Positions 49,838 through 61,449 are shown, numbered from the stretch's first letter. The stretch is 64,000 nucleotides of DNA from Gymnothorax reevesii (GCA_029721435.1 CM056587.1:372001-436000); one strand, 5' to 3'. The notes: generated by a model not told the origin, from the letters alone. Program-made: numbers and translations.

Positions 49838-51592
49838 TGCAGGACCTGCGGTGCGTTGTTATTGCAGTACCTGTGATGCATTATTCTTGCAATACCTGCG
49901 ATGCATTATTATTGCAGTATCTGCGGTGCATAACTATTATTGCAGTACCTGCGATGCGTTATTCTTGCAATTCCTGCGATTCATTATTATTGCAGTACCT
50001 GCAGTTCGTTATTATTGCAATACCTGCAGTGCATTAGTATTGCAGTACCTGCAATGCGTTATTCTTGCAATACCTGTAGCGCATTATCATTGCACTACTT
50101 GCAGTTTGTTCGTTTTGCAGTACCTGTTATGCGTTATTCTTGCATTACCTGCAGTGCGTTATTATGGCAGTACCTGCGGTGCGTTATTTTTATAATATTT
50201 GCAGCGTGTTCTTATTGCAATAACAGCGGTGCAGTAGTATTGCGGTACCTGCGATGCGTTATTCTTGCAATACCTGCAGTCCGTTATTTTTGCACTACCT
50301 GCGGTGCGTTAGTATTGCTTTACCTGCAATGCGTTATTATTGCAGTACCTACAGTACGTTATTATTGCAATACCTGCAGTGCGTTATTAGTGCACTACCT
50401 GCAGTGATTTTTTTATTGCAGTACCTGCGGTGCGTTATTCTTGCAAAACCTGCAATGCATTATTATTGCAGTACCTGCAGTGCATTATTATTGCAGTACC
50501 TGCGATGCGATTTTCTTGCAATACCCGCAGCACATTATTATTAATGCACTAGCTGGGGTGTGTTCGTATTGCAGTACCTGCAATGCGTTATTATTACAGT
50601 ACCTGCAGTGCATTATTATCGCATTACCTGCGGTGTGTAAGTATTGCAGTACCTGCGATGCGTTATTTTTGCTATACCTGCCATTCGTTGTTATTGCACT
50701 ACCTGCGGTGCGTTACTCTTGCACTACCTGCGGTATGTTATTATTGCAATGCCTGCAGTGCGTTAGTATTGCAGTACCTGTGGTGCATTAGTATTGCTTT
50801 ACCAGCGATGCGTTATTGCACTACCTGCGGTTCATTATTATTGCAATACCTGCAGTGCGTTAGTATTGCACTACCTGCCATTCTTGCAATACCTGCAGCG
50901 CATTATTATTATTGCAGTACCTGCGGTGCGTTAGTATTGCAGTACCTGCCATGCTTTATTGTTGCAGTACCTGCGGTGCGTTAGTATTGCTTTACCTGCC
51001 ATGCTTTATTCTTGCAATTCCTGCAATGCATTATTATTGCAGTATCTGTGGTGCATAACTATTATTGCAGCACCTGCGGTGCGTTAGTATTGCTTCACTT
51101 GCAATGCGTTATTATTGTAGTACCTGCGGTGCGTTATTCTTGCAGTACCTGTGGTGCGTTATTCTTGCAGTACCTGCAGTGCATTATTGCTGCAGTACCT
51201 GCGATGCGTTATGCATTATTATTCCAGTACCTGCAGTGTGTTATTATTGCAGTACCTGCGGTATGTTGGTATTGCAGTACCTGCGATGCGTTATTATTGC
51301 TATACCTGCCATTCGTTGTTATTGCACTACCTGCGGTGGGTTATTCTTGCAATGCCTGCAGTGCATTATTATTGCAATACCTGTGGTGTGTTATTGCAGT
51401 TCCTGCAATGCGTTGTTATTGCAGCACGTGCGGGGCGTTATTATAGCAGTACCTATGGTGCGTTGTTATTGCAGTACCTGCAGTAAGTTTCCTGCGGTGC
51501 GTTATTTTTGCACTACCTGCGGTGCGTTATTACTGCAGTACCTGCAGTGCATTAACTACAATGCGTTTATTCTTGCAGTACCTGCAGTCAGG
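49838..51592. repeat. 25-bp tandem array, about 70 units
   Basis: The unit contains TTGCAGTACCTGCGGTGCGT and a TATTAT stretch. Units are 25 bp with many point changes and a few 2-3 bp length changes. With no stop in the + frames and a period not divisible by three, overlapping open frames of 60-190 codons arise, rich in Cys, Tyr, Val and Ala. None is a real gene. Confidence 0.95.
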
Positions 51593-51689
51593 GGCGAAAA
51601 TACCTTTTCATTGTTGGGGGGACAATAAACTGTATAATTTTAGAGTAATTCCTAGGGGGGACAAAAGAATAAATGGTATATCTTTTGCT
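51593..51689. other. Non-repeat break in the 25-bp array
   Basis: About 100 bp containing TTGGGGGGACAATAAAC and CTAGGGGGGACAAAAG. These two similar G-rich pieces are 50 bp apart. Confidence 0.5.
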
Positions 51690-51800
51690 TTGTTATTATA
51701 GCAGTACCTGTGGTGCCTTATTATTGTATTACCTGCGATGTATTATTCTTGTACTACTTGCGGTGTGTCACAATTGCAGAACTTGCGGTGCAGTTACCTG
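51690..51800. repeat. 25-bp array, second block
   Basis: Four or five degenerate units of the 49838 array. A further two units stand at 54366-54418, beyond two Tc1-type insertions. Confidence 0.85.
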
Positions 51801-51829
51801 CGACGCGTTATTAGAGACTTTAAACAACA

Positions 51830-52252
51830 GCGGATTTTTCAGCTGCTGCGGCACTTGGAAACGCATCTGATGGAGACTTCAGCCGGTGTGCCAGCCATCT
51901 TTACTTCTGAGAGACTCAGGCTCTCTAAGACATCCCTTTTATAGTAAATCATGTTACACACCTGATGCCAGTTAACTTAATTACTTGCTAAATGTTCTTT
52001 CAGCTGATTTTCTTATATATTAATTGCCTTTTCAGCCCTTTTTGTCTGTGTTCCAATGTTTTGAGACCTGTTGCAGCTAGAAAATTTGAAATAAGCTCAT
52101 TTTGTGGATCAGAATGTAAAATGTCAGTTGCAACATTTGAAATGTTTCATTGTTCTATTGTAAATAACATACAGGCCCATGTGATCTGAAAGTCATTGCA
52201 TTTTGATTTTATTCACAATTTACACTTCGTCCCAACTACTTGGGAATTGGGG
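51830..52252. mobile_element. Tc1-like 3' end fragment, copy 1
   Basis: From TTACTTCTGAGAGACTCAGG to GTCCCAACTACTTGGGAATTGGGGTT, this matches 56648-57016 closely. The last bases are the terminal repeat of a Tc1-type family (GGAATTGGGGTTGTA). The coding part and the left end are absent. Confidence 0.75.
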
Positions 52253-52304
52253 TTATTTATTTATCCCCATGTACATATGTCTTTATTCCACTGCTGTGCA
52301 TATA

Positions 52305-53913
52305 CAGGTGAAACTCAGAAAATTAGAATATCATGCAAAAGTTCATTTATTTAAGTAATTCAACTTAAAATGTGACATTAATATATTATATAGACTCATA
52401 ACATGCAAAGCAAGATATTTCAAACCTTTATTTGTTATATTTTTGATGATTATGGCTTACAGCTTTTGAAAACCCCAAAATCAAAATCTCAGAAAATTGG
52501 AATATTGTGAAAAGGTTCATATTGTAGCTCAAAGTGTCACACTCTAATCAGCTAATTAATCCAAAACACCTGCAAAGGGTTCCTGAGCCTTTAAAAGCTC
52601 TCTCAGTCTGGTTCAGTAGAGTTCACAATCATGGGGAAGACTGCTGACCTGACAGTTGTGCAGAAAGCCATCATTGACACCCTCCACAAGGAAGGAAAGC
52701 CTCAAAAGGTAATTGCAAAACAAGTTGGATGTTCCCAGAGTGCTGTATCAAAGCACATTAATAGAAAGTTAAGTGGAAGGGAAAAGTGTGGACGGAAAAG
52801 GTGCACGAGAAGCAGGGATGACCGCTGCCTAGAGAGGATCGTCAGGAAAAGGCCATTCAAAAGTGTGGGGGAGATTCACAAGGAGTGGACTGAGGCAGGT
52901 GTTAGTGCATCAAAAGCCACCACACACAGACGGATCCTGGCCATGGGCTTCAAATGCCGTATTCCTCTGGTCAAGCCGCTCCTGAACAAAAAACAACGTC
53001 AAAAACGTCTTACCTGGGCTAAAGAGAAAAAGAACTGGTCTGTTGGTCAGTGGTCCAAAGTCCTGTTTTCTGATGAGAGCAAATTCTGCATCTCATTTGG
53101 AAACCAAGGTCCCAGAGTCTGGAGGAAGAAAGGAGAGACTCACAATCCAAGATGCTTGAAGTCCAGTGTGAAGTTTCCACAGGCTGTGTTGATTTGGGGA
53201 GCCATGTCATCTGCTGGTGTTGGTCCACTGTGCTTTGTCAAGTCCAGAGTCAACGCAGCTGGCTACCAGGAAATTTTAGAGCACTTCATGCTTCCTTCAG
53301 CAGACCAGCTTCATGGAGATGCAGATTTCATTTTCCAACAGGACTTGGCACCTGCCCACACTGCCAAAAGTACCAAAACCTGGTTCAATGACCATGGGAT
53401 TACTGTGCTTGATTGGCTAGCAAACTCACCTGACCTGAACCCCATCGAGAATATATGGGGCATTGCCAAGAGAAAGGTGAGAGACATGAGACCGAACAAT
53501 GCAGAAGAGCTGAAGGCCGCTATTGAAGCATCCTGGTCTTCCATCACACCTCAGCAGTGCCACAGGCTGATAGCATCCATGCCACGCCGCATTGAGGCAG
53601 TAATTCATGCAAAAGGGGGCCCAACCAAGTACTGAGGACATATGAATGATTATACTTTTCAGATGGCTGACATTTAATTTATTTAAAATCCTTTTTATAT
53701 TGATTTCATGTAATATTCTAATTTTCTGAGATTTTGATTTTTGGGTTTTCATAAGCTGTAAGCCATAATCATCAAAATTATAACAAATAAAGGCTTGAAA
53801 TATCTTGCTTTGCATGTTATGAGTCTATATAATATATTAATTTCACCTTTTAAGTTGAATTACTTAAATAAATGAATTTTTGCATGATATTCTAATTTTC
53901 TGAGTTTCACCTG
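52305..53913 (+). mobile_element. Structurally intact Tc1/mariner transposon
   Basis: 1609 bp between TA dinucleotides (52303-52304 and 53914-53915). Terminal inverted repeats are about 205 bp, starting CAGGTGAAACTCAGAAAATT, with about eight differences between the two by eye. Each terminal repeat has a second, inner CTCAGAAAATT(A/G)GAATAT copy, the IR/DR layout of Sleeping Beauty-type elements. The transposase gene is complete. Of all DNA transposons in the window, only this one appears able to encode a whole enzyme. Confidence 0.95.
52631..53635 (+). CDS. Tc1-type transposase, 334 aa, apparently intact
   Basis: Catalyses cut-and-paste transposition at TA. The N-terminus is a paired-like pair of helix-turn-helix motifs (about residues 1-110: QKAIIDTLHKEGKPQKVIAK, GCSQSAVSKHINRKLSG), with a basic GRKR linker near 54-60 that may act in DNA contact and nuclear entry. 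The catalytic domain has Asp 148 (LFSDESKF), Asp 238 (FQQDLAPAHTAK) and Glu 273 (SPDLNPIENIWG). The last two have 34 residues between them, as in DD34E. The end, IHAKGGPTKY, is the typical C-terminus. The length fits the family (about 340). The ATG has A at -3 and G at +4. No stop or frameshift is present. Confidence 0.95.
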   Translation: MGKTADLTVVQKAIIDTLHKEGKPQKVIAKQVGCSQSAVSKHINRKLSGREKCGRKRCTRSRDDRCLERIVRKRPFKSVGEIHKEWTEAGVSASKATTHRRILAMGFKCRIPLVKPLLNKKQRQKRLTWAKEKKNWSVGQWSKVLFSDESKFCISFGNQGPRVWRKKGETHNPRCLKSSVKFPQAVLIWGAMSSAGVGPLCFVKSRVNAAGYQEILEHFMLPSADQLHGDADFIFQQDLAPAHTAKSTKTWFNDHGITVLDWLANSPDLNPIENIWGIAKRKVRDMRPNNAEELKAAIEASWSSITPQQCHRLIASMPRRIEAVIHAKGGPTKY

Positions 53914-53915
53914 TA

Positions 53916-54365
53916 TAGCAAACGTATGCTGTATATATACACTCACACCCATCTACTTCACCATTCGCTCACACTCTGATTAGATGTGTGCTTAAATTGT
54001 CAAATTGTATGTATTGTTTGAAATCATTTAAAAAAGACAAAGATTATAAAAAAAGATGAACATTTATTTTCGTTATGCTCTGTGCCTGTACTTTGCAGAA
54101 TGATAAATTTGAATAATCTAATATTAACAGTTTCCCACTGCCCCTGAAGCAGTCATCTGCCCCTTTTGTCAGTGGGACATAAGTGCTCACGGCAGGTTAC
54201 AGTTATAATTACTGTTCACACTCAACTCACTACTTTGCGAACAAACTTCGATCAAAATTCGCCGTTGCTAAAAGTCCCAACTGGATTTAACAGCTACAGC
54301 ATCAGGAGAGATTTATTTTCGGTTGCTGTAGCCGTCGCAAAATCCGCCATTGCTTAAAGTTCCTA
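53916..54365. other. Unassigned sequence
   Basis: No gene recognised. This is the region between the intact Tc1 and the last 25-bp repeat units. Confidence 0.4.
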
Positions 54366-54418
54366 TTATTGCAGTACCTGTGGTGCGTTATTCTTGCAAT
54401 ACCTGCGATGCGTTATTA
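54366..54418. repeat. 25-bp array, outlying block
   Basis: Two units (TTGCAGTACCTGTGGTGCGT and TTGCAATACCTGCGATGCGT) identical in type to 49838-51592. Confidence 0.85.
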
Positions 54419-55140
54419 CCTTTGTCTTTTTGCGCTAATATTTCTGGCAGCATTCCTGAGGTCTCCAGGACCCTCTGACACAGGACACAGTCTGCGAAAG
54501 ACAGATTCAGTGTTTTCAGAGATTCAGTGCTGGACACCCGCATGCTTACTGGTAACTTCACTGTGCATTTTACTAACTTTGCTTTTCCATGACGGGGGCA
54601 CACAACTGGAATAATGGCTTAATTAAAACTTTAAGTTTTAATTAAGTTTTTTAAATTTTATTAATTACTGAAAATGTTTCAGTACAAGAATGTAGTAAAG
54701 CAGAAGTGGGAAAATTACATCAACCCCCCCCATCACCTCGCGCGCCACACACCTTCCTCGCTGGCCTGCTCTGATTGTATCCTGTCGAAAATGGCATTCA
54801 TGGTAGAAATAAAAGTGCGGGAAATGGTATCGAGACAGCCAGCTTCACGGCACTTCCTCCAGAACTGAACAGCTGCTGTGGAGGGGCCCGGGGCCCTGGT
54901 CTCAGAGTCACTCACTGCGGCTGCATGGAATCACAAACAAGATGGGACTCACTTCTTATGCCATTTAATGAATAATGTCAGTATTAATCCTTCATAACCA
55001 TATATAACATATTTACATGTGGTCAGCATCAGGCTTTTTCAACCTCGAGGGCTAAAAAAAAAAAAAAAAAATCCTTATCTTTGGTGTGTATTCGCAATTA
55101 AATGATAAATATAATGATATATAATATAATGATTAAATGA
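54419..55140. other. Unassigned, with a palindrome and a small minus-strand frame
   Basis: CTTAATTAAAACT TTA AGTTTTAATTAAG (54618-54646) is a perfect 13-bp stem. On the minus strand at 54733-54915 a 60-codon frame with protein-like composition (AAVQFWRKCREAGCLDTISR) is preceded by CCGCAG, which could be a splice acceptor. I do not recognise the product. Confidence 0.35.
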
Positions 55141-55304
55141 TATACTCAAAGGCAAAAAAATGCAACACTCTAAATTTTGGTTTATTTTTGCTCAGGACCT
55201 GAGTCGTCCAATTTGAGTTCTTAAGTGACCATTGGGGACACAATGTGTACCTCGTTACACATGAATGATCATCATGTAACTCAACAGTGTGAGTTGGACT
55301 CTAA

Positions 55305-55490
55305 CATAACATGAATAGCAAGAACAGGCCTTTCAGCCCAACTAGGCTCGCCGGTGTCTTTATACTATTGTGAATATAAATCCCTTCAGATGCTCAGTGA
55401 CTCAGTGGTATCTGCTCTCTGCCTCAACAATATGGTCAGGCAAACTATTCCACATTGAAATTACTCTTTGGGTGAAGAAATATTTCCAAA
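55305..55490 (-). mobile_element. CR1-like LINE 3' end fragment
   Basis: Minus strand: the final YFFTQRVISMWN-type region through the (ATGTT)-type tail at 55305-55312, as in the copies at 42390-42590. Confidence 0.85.
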
Positions 55491-55492
55491 TA

Positions 55493-55870
55493 TCACTTTG
55501 CTACAGTCCATATTAAATGAGCCTTGGCCCACAGAACATAGTGGCGCTTCTGGATCATGCTCAACAATGGCTTCCTTTTTGCATGATAGAGTCTTAGGTG
55601 GCATCTGTGGATGGCACAGCGGACTGTGTTTACAGACAGTGGTTTCCTAAAGTATTCCTGGGTCCATTTAGCAATGTCAATGACAGAATCATGCCGGTGA
55701 GTGATGCAGTGGCGTCTGAGGGCCCGAAGGCCTTGTCCCTTAAGCACAGGTTTTTGCAGTGTCTCTGAATCTTTTGATGATGTTATGCACTGTCAATGAT
55801 GAGACCTTCAAAGCCTTTGCAATTTGATGTTGAGGAACATTGTTTTTAAAGTATTCCACAGTTTTTTGCT
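55493..55870 (-). pseudogene. Tc1 transposase N-terminal fragment
   Basis: LRALRRHCITHRHDSVIDI, WTQEYFRKPLSVNTVR and HRCHLRLYHAKRKPLL are the DNA-binding half of a Tc1-type transposase. The frame breaks near 55747 and the remaining upstream part is in another frame. No catalytic residues are present. Confidence 0.85.
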
Positions 55871-55879
55871 CCGCTGTGA

Positions 55880-56156
55880 CGATAGTTAGCAGTCAGCGAA
55901 GCTTTTCTAGCGCCTAATCGTCCGGCGTCTGTCTGTCTGTCCGTCCCTCCGGCGTCAACTTTTCACTTCAAATTTGAATATCTCAAAAACAGTCTAACTT
56001 TTTGTCTGATTTGTTGTGAGCCTATGGTATACTGATGACCCCCTATGAAAATTAGAAAGTTCTACGCCCGGTTTTTGAGAAATTCAGCATTTTGGACTTA
56101 ATAAAAAAAAAAAAAATCAGTGTATGTGCTAATTTTTTCTCTTTCATTAATGTCTC
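55880..56156. repeat. Dispersed repeat with CCGTC-rich start
   Basis: GGCGTCTGTCTGTCTGTCCG is followed by TCAAATTTGAATATCTCAAAAA and TTTTTGAGAAATTCAGCATTTTGG. It is related in style to fragments at 32180 and 57230. No coding potential. Confidence 0.5.
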
Positions 56157-56623
56157 AACAAGAGGCCTGTCGACCTAGAGATCTCCGCTGAGGATGACGA
56201 AAATGATCATATTGTTCTGGATCATGTTATTCTGCATCATATTGTTCCTTATCATTGTTCTGGATCATGTTGTTCCAGATCATTGTTCTGGATTAATTGT
56301 TCTGCATCATATTTTTCCACATCGTATTGTCCTATGACAGGATTGTGACTGCTATATTTGTGATGTACTGGGGGGAAGGGTATTTGTTGGTTGTCAGTAT
56401 TGCTTGGAGGTAAGATGATTGAAATGAATAATTGCAAGTTGGTTCAATTGTACACTAGATAAATTGAGACACCAAACTGGTTCATAGTATATTCTGGTAC
56501 CCAAATGTGTCATATGTGTTTATATTGAAGTTGTTCTCAAGAATTTTTGAAAAGTTATGACATGGACGTTTCACTCATCCTCAGCGGAGCGCTCTACACT
56601 GACAGGCCTCTTGTTTTTACGCA
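56157..56623. mobile_element. Short element with imperfect terminal inverted repeats
   Basis: The left end AACAAGAGGCCTGTC with CCGCTGAGGATGA and the right end TCATCCTCAGCGG with GACAGGCCTCTTGTT are inverted. The interior (56205-56330) is a degenerate repeat of about 20 bp around ATTGTTCTGGATCAT. No coding sequence. Confidence 0.75.
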
Positions 56624-56624
56624 A

Positions 56625-57018
56625 GTCTTCACAGGTTGGAGAGCCTCTGGCCATCTTTACTTCTGAGAGACTCAGCCTCTCTAAGACATCCCTTTTCTAG
56701 CCAATCATGTTACACACCTGAGGCCAGTTAATGTAATTACTTGCTCAATGTTCTTTCAGCTGATTCTCTTTTACTTTGTTTATTAATTGCTTTTTCAGCC
56801 CTTTTTTGTCTGTGTCCCAACTTTTTTGAGACCTGTTGCAGCCAGAAAATTTGAAATGGGCTAATTTTTTGGATAAAAATGTAAAATGTCTCAACATTTG
56901 AAATGTTAGCCATGTTCTATTGTATATAACATGGGCTCATGTGTCTGAAAGTCATTGCATTTTGATTTTATTCACAAGTTACACTTTGTCCCAACTATTT
57001 CGGAATTGGGGTTGTAGA
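56625..57018. mobile_element. Tc1-like 3' end fragment, copy 2
   Basis: Close relative of 51830-52252. It shares TTTACTTCTGAGAGACTCAG, CCTGTTGCAGC and GAATTGGGGTTGTAG. It begins right after the TIR element at 56157-56623, suggesting that the latter inserted next to or into it. Confidence 0.75.
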
Positions 57019-57185
57019 ATTCCATCGTGTATTAGTTTATTTTCAAGATTTTGGTTGAGAAAAGGGGCTGTGAACATAAATTATTCTGCATTGAAGTTGT
57101 AAAAAAATAATTCTGAGAATTGAAAAATGGCTGGGGCTTAAAACTGTACATTTCTGGGATCATAAACTTCTTGACCACAAGGCTA

Positions 57186-57535
57186 ATTACCTTCGCCAGC
57201 GACTTCGCTGACGAAGGTAATGTTTTGATCCCCGTGTATTTATTTGTTTGTGTGTCTGTCTGTCTGTGTGTATGTATGTGTATCGAATAACTCAAAAAGT
57301 ACCAAACGGAATTTCATAAAATTTGGTGGGTTGATTAGGCATGACCTGAGGATCAATCGATTAGATTTTGGGAGTGATCGGGTCAAAGGTCAAGGTCAAG
57401 GCCACGAAAAGGTCAAAAAACGACTTTCGGCCATATCTCGGTCAATTTTTATCCGATCGGCATGAAACCAACGCCAGTGGCGAGGGATTCAGTGGCGTCG
57501 GCGAAGGTATGCGCTCTACCGAGTGCCCGTTCTAG
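57186..57535. repeat. Dispersed repeat with stem-loop at its left border
   Basis: It starts with the imperfect hairpin ATTACCTTCG...CGAAGGTAAT (57186-57221) around AGCGACTTCGCT. The body contains GGTCAAAGGTCAAGGTCAAGG and GGCCATATCTCGGTCAATTTT. The right border CGAAGGTATGCGCTCTACCG leads to GTTCTAG|TTTT, reminiscent of rolling-circle transposon 3' ends (CTRR). The class is inferred only. Confidence 0.55.
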
Positions 57536-59109
57536 TTTTTCTGAGCATTACAATCTCTATTACATACTCTCTCAGGGCCAAATTAGACCACAATCCAGGT
57601 GCCTCCCTGAACTCTAAGATCCCTCAAAATGGTGCGCTGTCAAATCATAAAACAATCATATTGAACACAAATCAACGTTTGCCACATGAAATTCTATATG
57701 AATTAATTTTCTGGTTGAATCTACCATGAGTTTATCAATATAGGTGCAGTTGGACATCAGTGGTCACCAGTAACCTCTCCAAACACAAAACATGCCTTTT
57801 CTACATTGAAAAAGAATTTTGAATTTTGTCCATTTTTCTTCAGTCCCACAAGCCAGCACACATAGTCATTAAAGGAACTGCTTATTTAATGGTCAGAATA
57901 TTCACCCTGCAATGAAAAGCCAGCAGTTTCCACTTCTGAGCTTGTGACCTCAAATAGGCATGTTCATTACCTTATCAGGAGCAAGTATAACTCACAAACT
58001 CAGTAATATCTGAAATACTCCTTATTCGAAGAAAAACGAATCAGGTAAAATAAGGCAATATGCTACCCTAGATTGAACAGAATGGTGCAATGAACGTACC
58101 AGGGGGTCTACTGTAGTCCTTGAGCTGTTGGCATAATAAACAAGCCAAAACATCGGCATTCAATTAGGTTGAATACAAGTGTTGGAAAATACGTTTGTTT
58201 TGGAATATTCATTTGAAAATAAAAAGCCTCATCGAGAAAAATGCAACTTCAGTATTTCCTCATTGAATCCCTCCTTTAGAGCCATGTATCGGGTAGAGGG
58301 AACCCTCCAGTATGGTTTGATTTCATATAACTCCAATTGACCATATCCGTACCTCATTTAAATTCTGTAAATGAAACTGAACACTTCAGGCCAGTTTTGA
58401 ACGTTTTTTTTTTTTCTTTACATCGCGTCATCTTGAGCTGTGCAACTGTGCCCAAGGTAAAGATAATACAACCTACCTTGCTCTTAAGCAAAGACTTTTA
58501 TACTCTTCTCATTGTCCAATCAGTGTCTTTCAGTTACCGTGGATAGGTTATACACACTGGCATTGGGCAAGAAATGACTCAATCAAGACATCATTACCGG
58601 GGAAGCTTCTAGTGGGCGTGAACTACCAGTGTGCAGTTACACAGATGAGCCTAAATAATTGAGTGACTGGCTATCAACTTGAGTACTTAGGAGGATATAA
58701 AGAATCGCTGAATTTGTTGATGGAGCAATCTACATGTAAATACACAGTAGGGAACTACACGTTTTTGATATGTGGTGACTATAATTAATATTAGAATGAC
58801 AGAGTATCAATACCATGTCGAATTTTTGCTTCAGAAAACTTTTTTCTTTAACTGCTAATTGGGATACCATTGGTACACTGCAGCTGAAGTGGTTGCTTGA
58901 GAGAACAACGATTTTCCCTGTCGCAAGAGATCATTTTTTTGAACTGCTGGATAGATACTATGGGAAAGTATATTGAGCAGTTTGCACATCAGGCTTAGGT
59001 GAGGAGTTGATTCATGTAACTCCTGAAAAACAGATGGGACTGAACTCGTTCATTTTCTAAACTGTTTGAGCTCTGCTTGCTGGTGAATATTCAATAACTG
59101 ATCCGGGTG
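57536..59109. other. Unassigned sequence
   Basis: No recognised gene, tandem repeat or transposon end over about 1.5 kb. Confidence 0.4.
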
Positions 59110-59552
59110 TGCCATCTGGTGATAGAGTATTGTTATTTTATGAACGGAAACATAAATGTTCAGGAAATTCACAAAATTGAACATTCCTTGCCCTGTGAAG
59201 ATATCTGGGTCAGGCTCCTTGGCAAATACGTGACAGGTTTAAACATAGGAGTATGCAATCGACTGCCAGCTGCGGACAATATTGTCAATGAACTGCTCTT
59301 TAACATGATTAGGCAAGCTTGTAGAGGAGGAGGGACTATTATTATGGGGGACTTCAATTATCCTGATATCGATTGGAAAATGGTGAAAGGACAGGGTAAA
59401 GGGGCAAATGAATTTCTGGATGTTATAAATGACTATTTTTTGGTGCAGTACATTAATTAACCTACAAGAGTGAAGGCAATTTTAGATTTGGTGCGTGGTA
59501 ATGACTCTGAAAGACTTAGCGATGTTGAGGTACTGGGGCCACTTGGGACTAG

Positions 59553-60027
59553 TGTAACGTGAATATAGGCCACTAGATGGCAGTATTTACCTTTTTTTTT
59601 GTTAAGCTCAGACTGGAGTCATGTTTAGACATGTCCTGGACATGTCTGGGCAAGTCTCAGAAAATTAAAAAAAAGAGGTCTGAATGTGGGTGGGGTCTGC
59701 AGGGGAGTATATAAGGAAAAGAATTGAGACAGTAAAGTAGTAGGAGAAATTGCAAGAAGATGACCAGACCTGCCATTCTGTTCAAGACCTGTGACGTTTC
59801 TTTTGTGGATTTCTTTGCCTGTGTTTGAGCATTTTCATTGTCCAGGACATCACCAAGCCACCCCACAAAAAGGGACTGTAAATATTTCTTTTTTTTTTCC
59901 TATTCAATCTTGGTCAGTTTAGTTAGTTGTTGTGTTTAATTAAATGTGTTTAAGTTTTAAAAACTGTGTGTCATCCCTTGCTGTTGCTGTTGTGTTATAA
60001 ATGTAATAACAAATTGGGGCCATAACA
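59553..60027 (+). repeat. Solo LTR of the Gmr1-like family
   Basis: 475 bp, similar to the 509-bp LTRs at 4060 and 9522 along its length but with several small deletions. It has TGTAACG...CATAACA ends and the same TATA box (59709-59715). It is flanked by CTAG on both sides (59549-59552 and 60028-60031). If the LTR and one CTAG are left out, the interrupted LINE frame reads through. It arose by recombination between two LTRs. Confidence 0.95.
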
Positions 60028-60738
60028 CTAGTGATCACTCTACTGTTAATTTTGATGTTTCATGGGAAGTTAAAAAAGTGTCTTCAAAAACCAAAATTTT
60101 TTATTTTAGGCGAGCAGACTTTGACGGGATGCGCTCACATCCAATCGAAATAAAATGGGAGTCACTTCTGGACTGTGAGTCAGTAAATGAGATGTGGGAA
60201 AGATTTAAGGGGGTTTTACTTGATTCACAAGTAAATTCATTCCAAAGGTGTCCAAAAGTAAGTTGAAAAAATCCTCCATGGATGACCACAGCTATTAGTA
60301 GCAGTCTGAGGTTTATGATCAATCTTTTTAAGACATACATAAAGGAAAACAATGAGAATACTAAGGCCGAATACTGTAAAATGCGAGCTGTGGTCAAAAA
60401 AAGAGCTGAGGAATGCTAGAAGACCGTATGAAAGAAAAATTGCAGAGGGGGCAAAAACTAACCCTTAGCGCCTCTTTCAGTACTGTAGCAGAGAAAGGAA
60501 AGTTAAAGAGCAGGTTAAGGGCATAAAGAATGAATATGGATCGCTGCTACATGATAAGAATATAGCGGATACCTTAAACATTTTTTTTTTTTGAGAATTT
60601 TACCTCGGAGCGGTTTTTATTCAGCCAGAAGGCATGTCCAACGCTCAAGATTATTTTGCGGAAATTGAGGTTAGGGATAATGAAGTATTAGACAAGTTGC
60701 ATAAACTAAAGGCAGATAAGGCGGCGGGTCCTGATGGC

Positions 60739-61449
60739 CAGGGCCGGCCCTTGCCTATACGATTGCCTTGGCAAAAATCCATCCCTTTATTGGCAACAAT
60801 TAGTCCTGGCTTGTTCTTAATAGTTCTCCTTTTTATTAACACGCTTTCCAATTTAAGAATAATCAAGTGGCAATTGAAGACACGGCTTCTCTCCCCCTAT
60901 GCGATCTAACAGCGACAAATGGGCTACATTCAGTTCAGAAAAATAATTATAATTTGGTCTATGCACTGGCACTCAGCGACGTAACTTTTTTTTCCTGCGA
61001 GAGCAGCATTTCGGAAATCTTCAGGTAATTCTGGTGACAAGTCCGTGGTTTCGTCCGTTTACATTTTCCAATCGGACAGCTGTCTATTTTTGACAGCAAG
61101 TAGCGTGACCGTGCAGCAAAAACAGGTGTGCGCACTTGTCGCCGAAATTACCTTCTTTCACAAGGGAGTTCTGAAATGCTGCTCTCGCTGGGAAAAAATT
61201 ATCGTTGCTCTGTGCCAGTGCATAGACTTATTTATAATTAAATTAATTTTCTGTACTGACTGTAGCCCATTATTTTGTCGCTGTTAGATCCCATGGGGGA
61301 GAGAAGCTGTGTCTTCAATTGCCACTTAGTTAATCTTGAATTGGAAAACGTGTTTATAAGGAAAACCATCTAGAATTAACCAGGACTAATTGTAGTCAAT
61401 AAATGGTAGGATATTTTACCCCAAATTTAGCCGTCTGGCGCCGGCCCTG
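60739..61449. mobile_element. hAT-type non-autonomous element, 711 bp
   Basis: The ends CAGGGCCGGCCC and GCCGGCCCTG are inverted. The 8-bp flank CTGATGGC is perfect on both sides (60731-60738 and 61450-61457). Inside, AATTGAAGACACGGCTTCTC (60873 on) has an inverted partner near 61295-61325, so the arms fold back over about 190 bp. No transposase. It cuts the LINE frame at AAGPDG. Confidence 0.93.

Larger units (their letters stand above)
55142..55870 (-). mobile_element. Deleted Tc1-like element with CR1 insertion
   Basis: ACTCAAAGGCAAAAAAATGCAAC at 55145 looks like a Tc1-type terminal repeat. The minus strand 55491-55870 encodes the N-terminal half of a transposase. Between them lies a CR1 tail (55305-55490). 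The C-terminal half of the transposase is missing. That both parts belong to one element is inferred. Confidence 0.55.

Noticed and set aside
49837..51628. Cys-rich proteins of 60-190 codons
   Set aside because: Product of the 25-bp tandem array, open in all three + frames.
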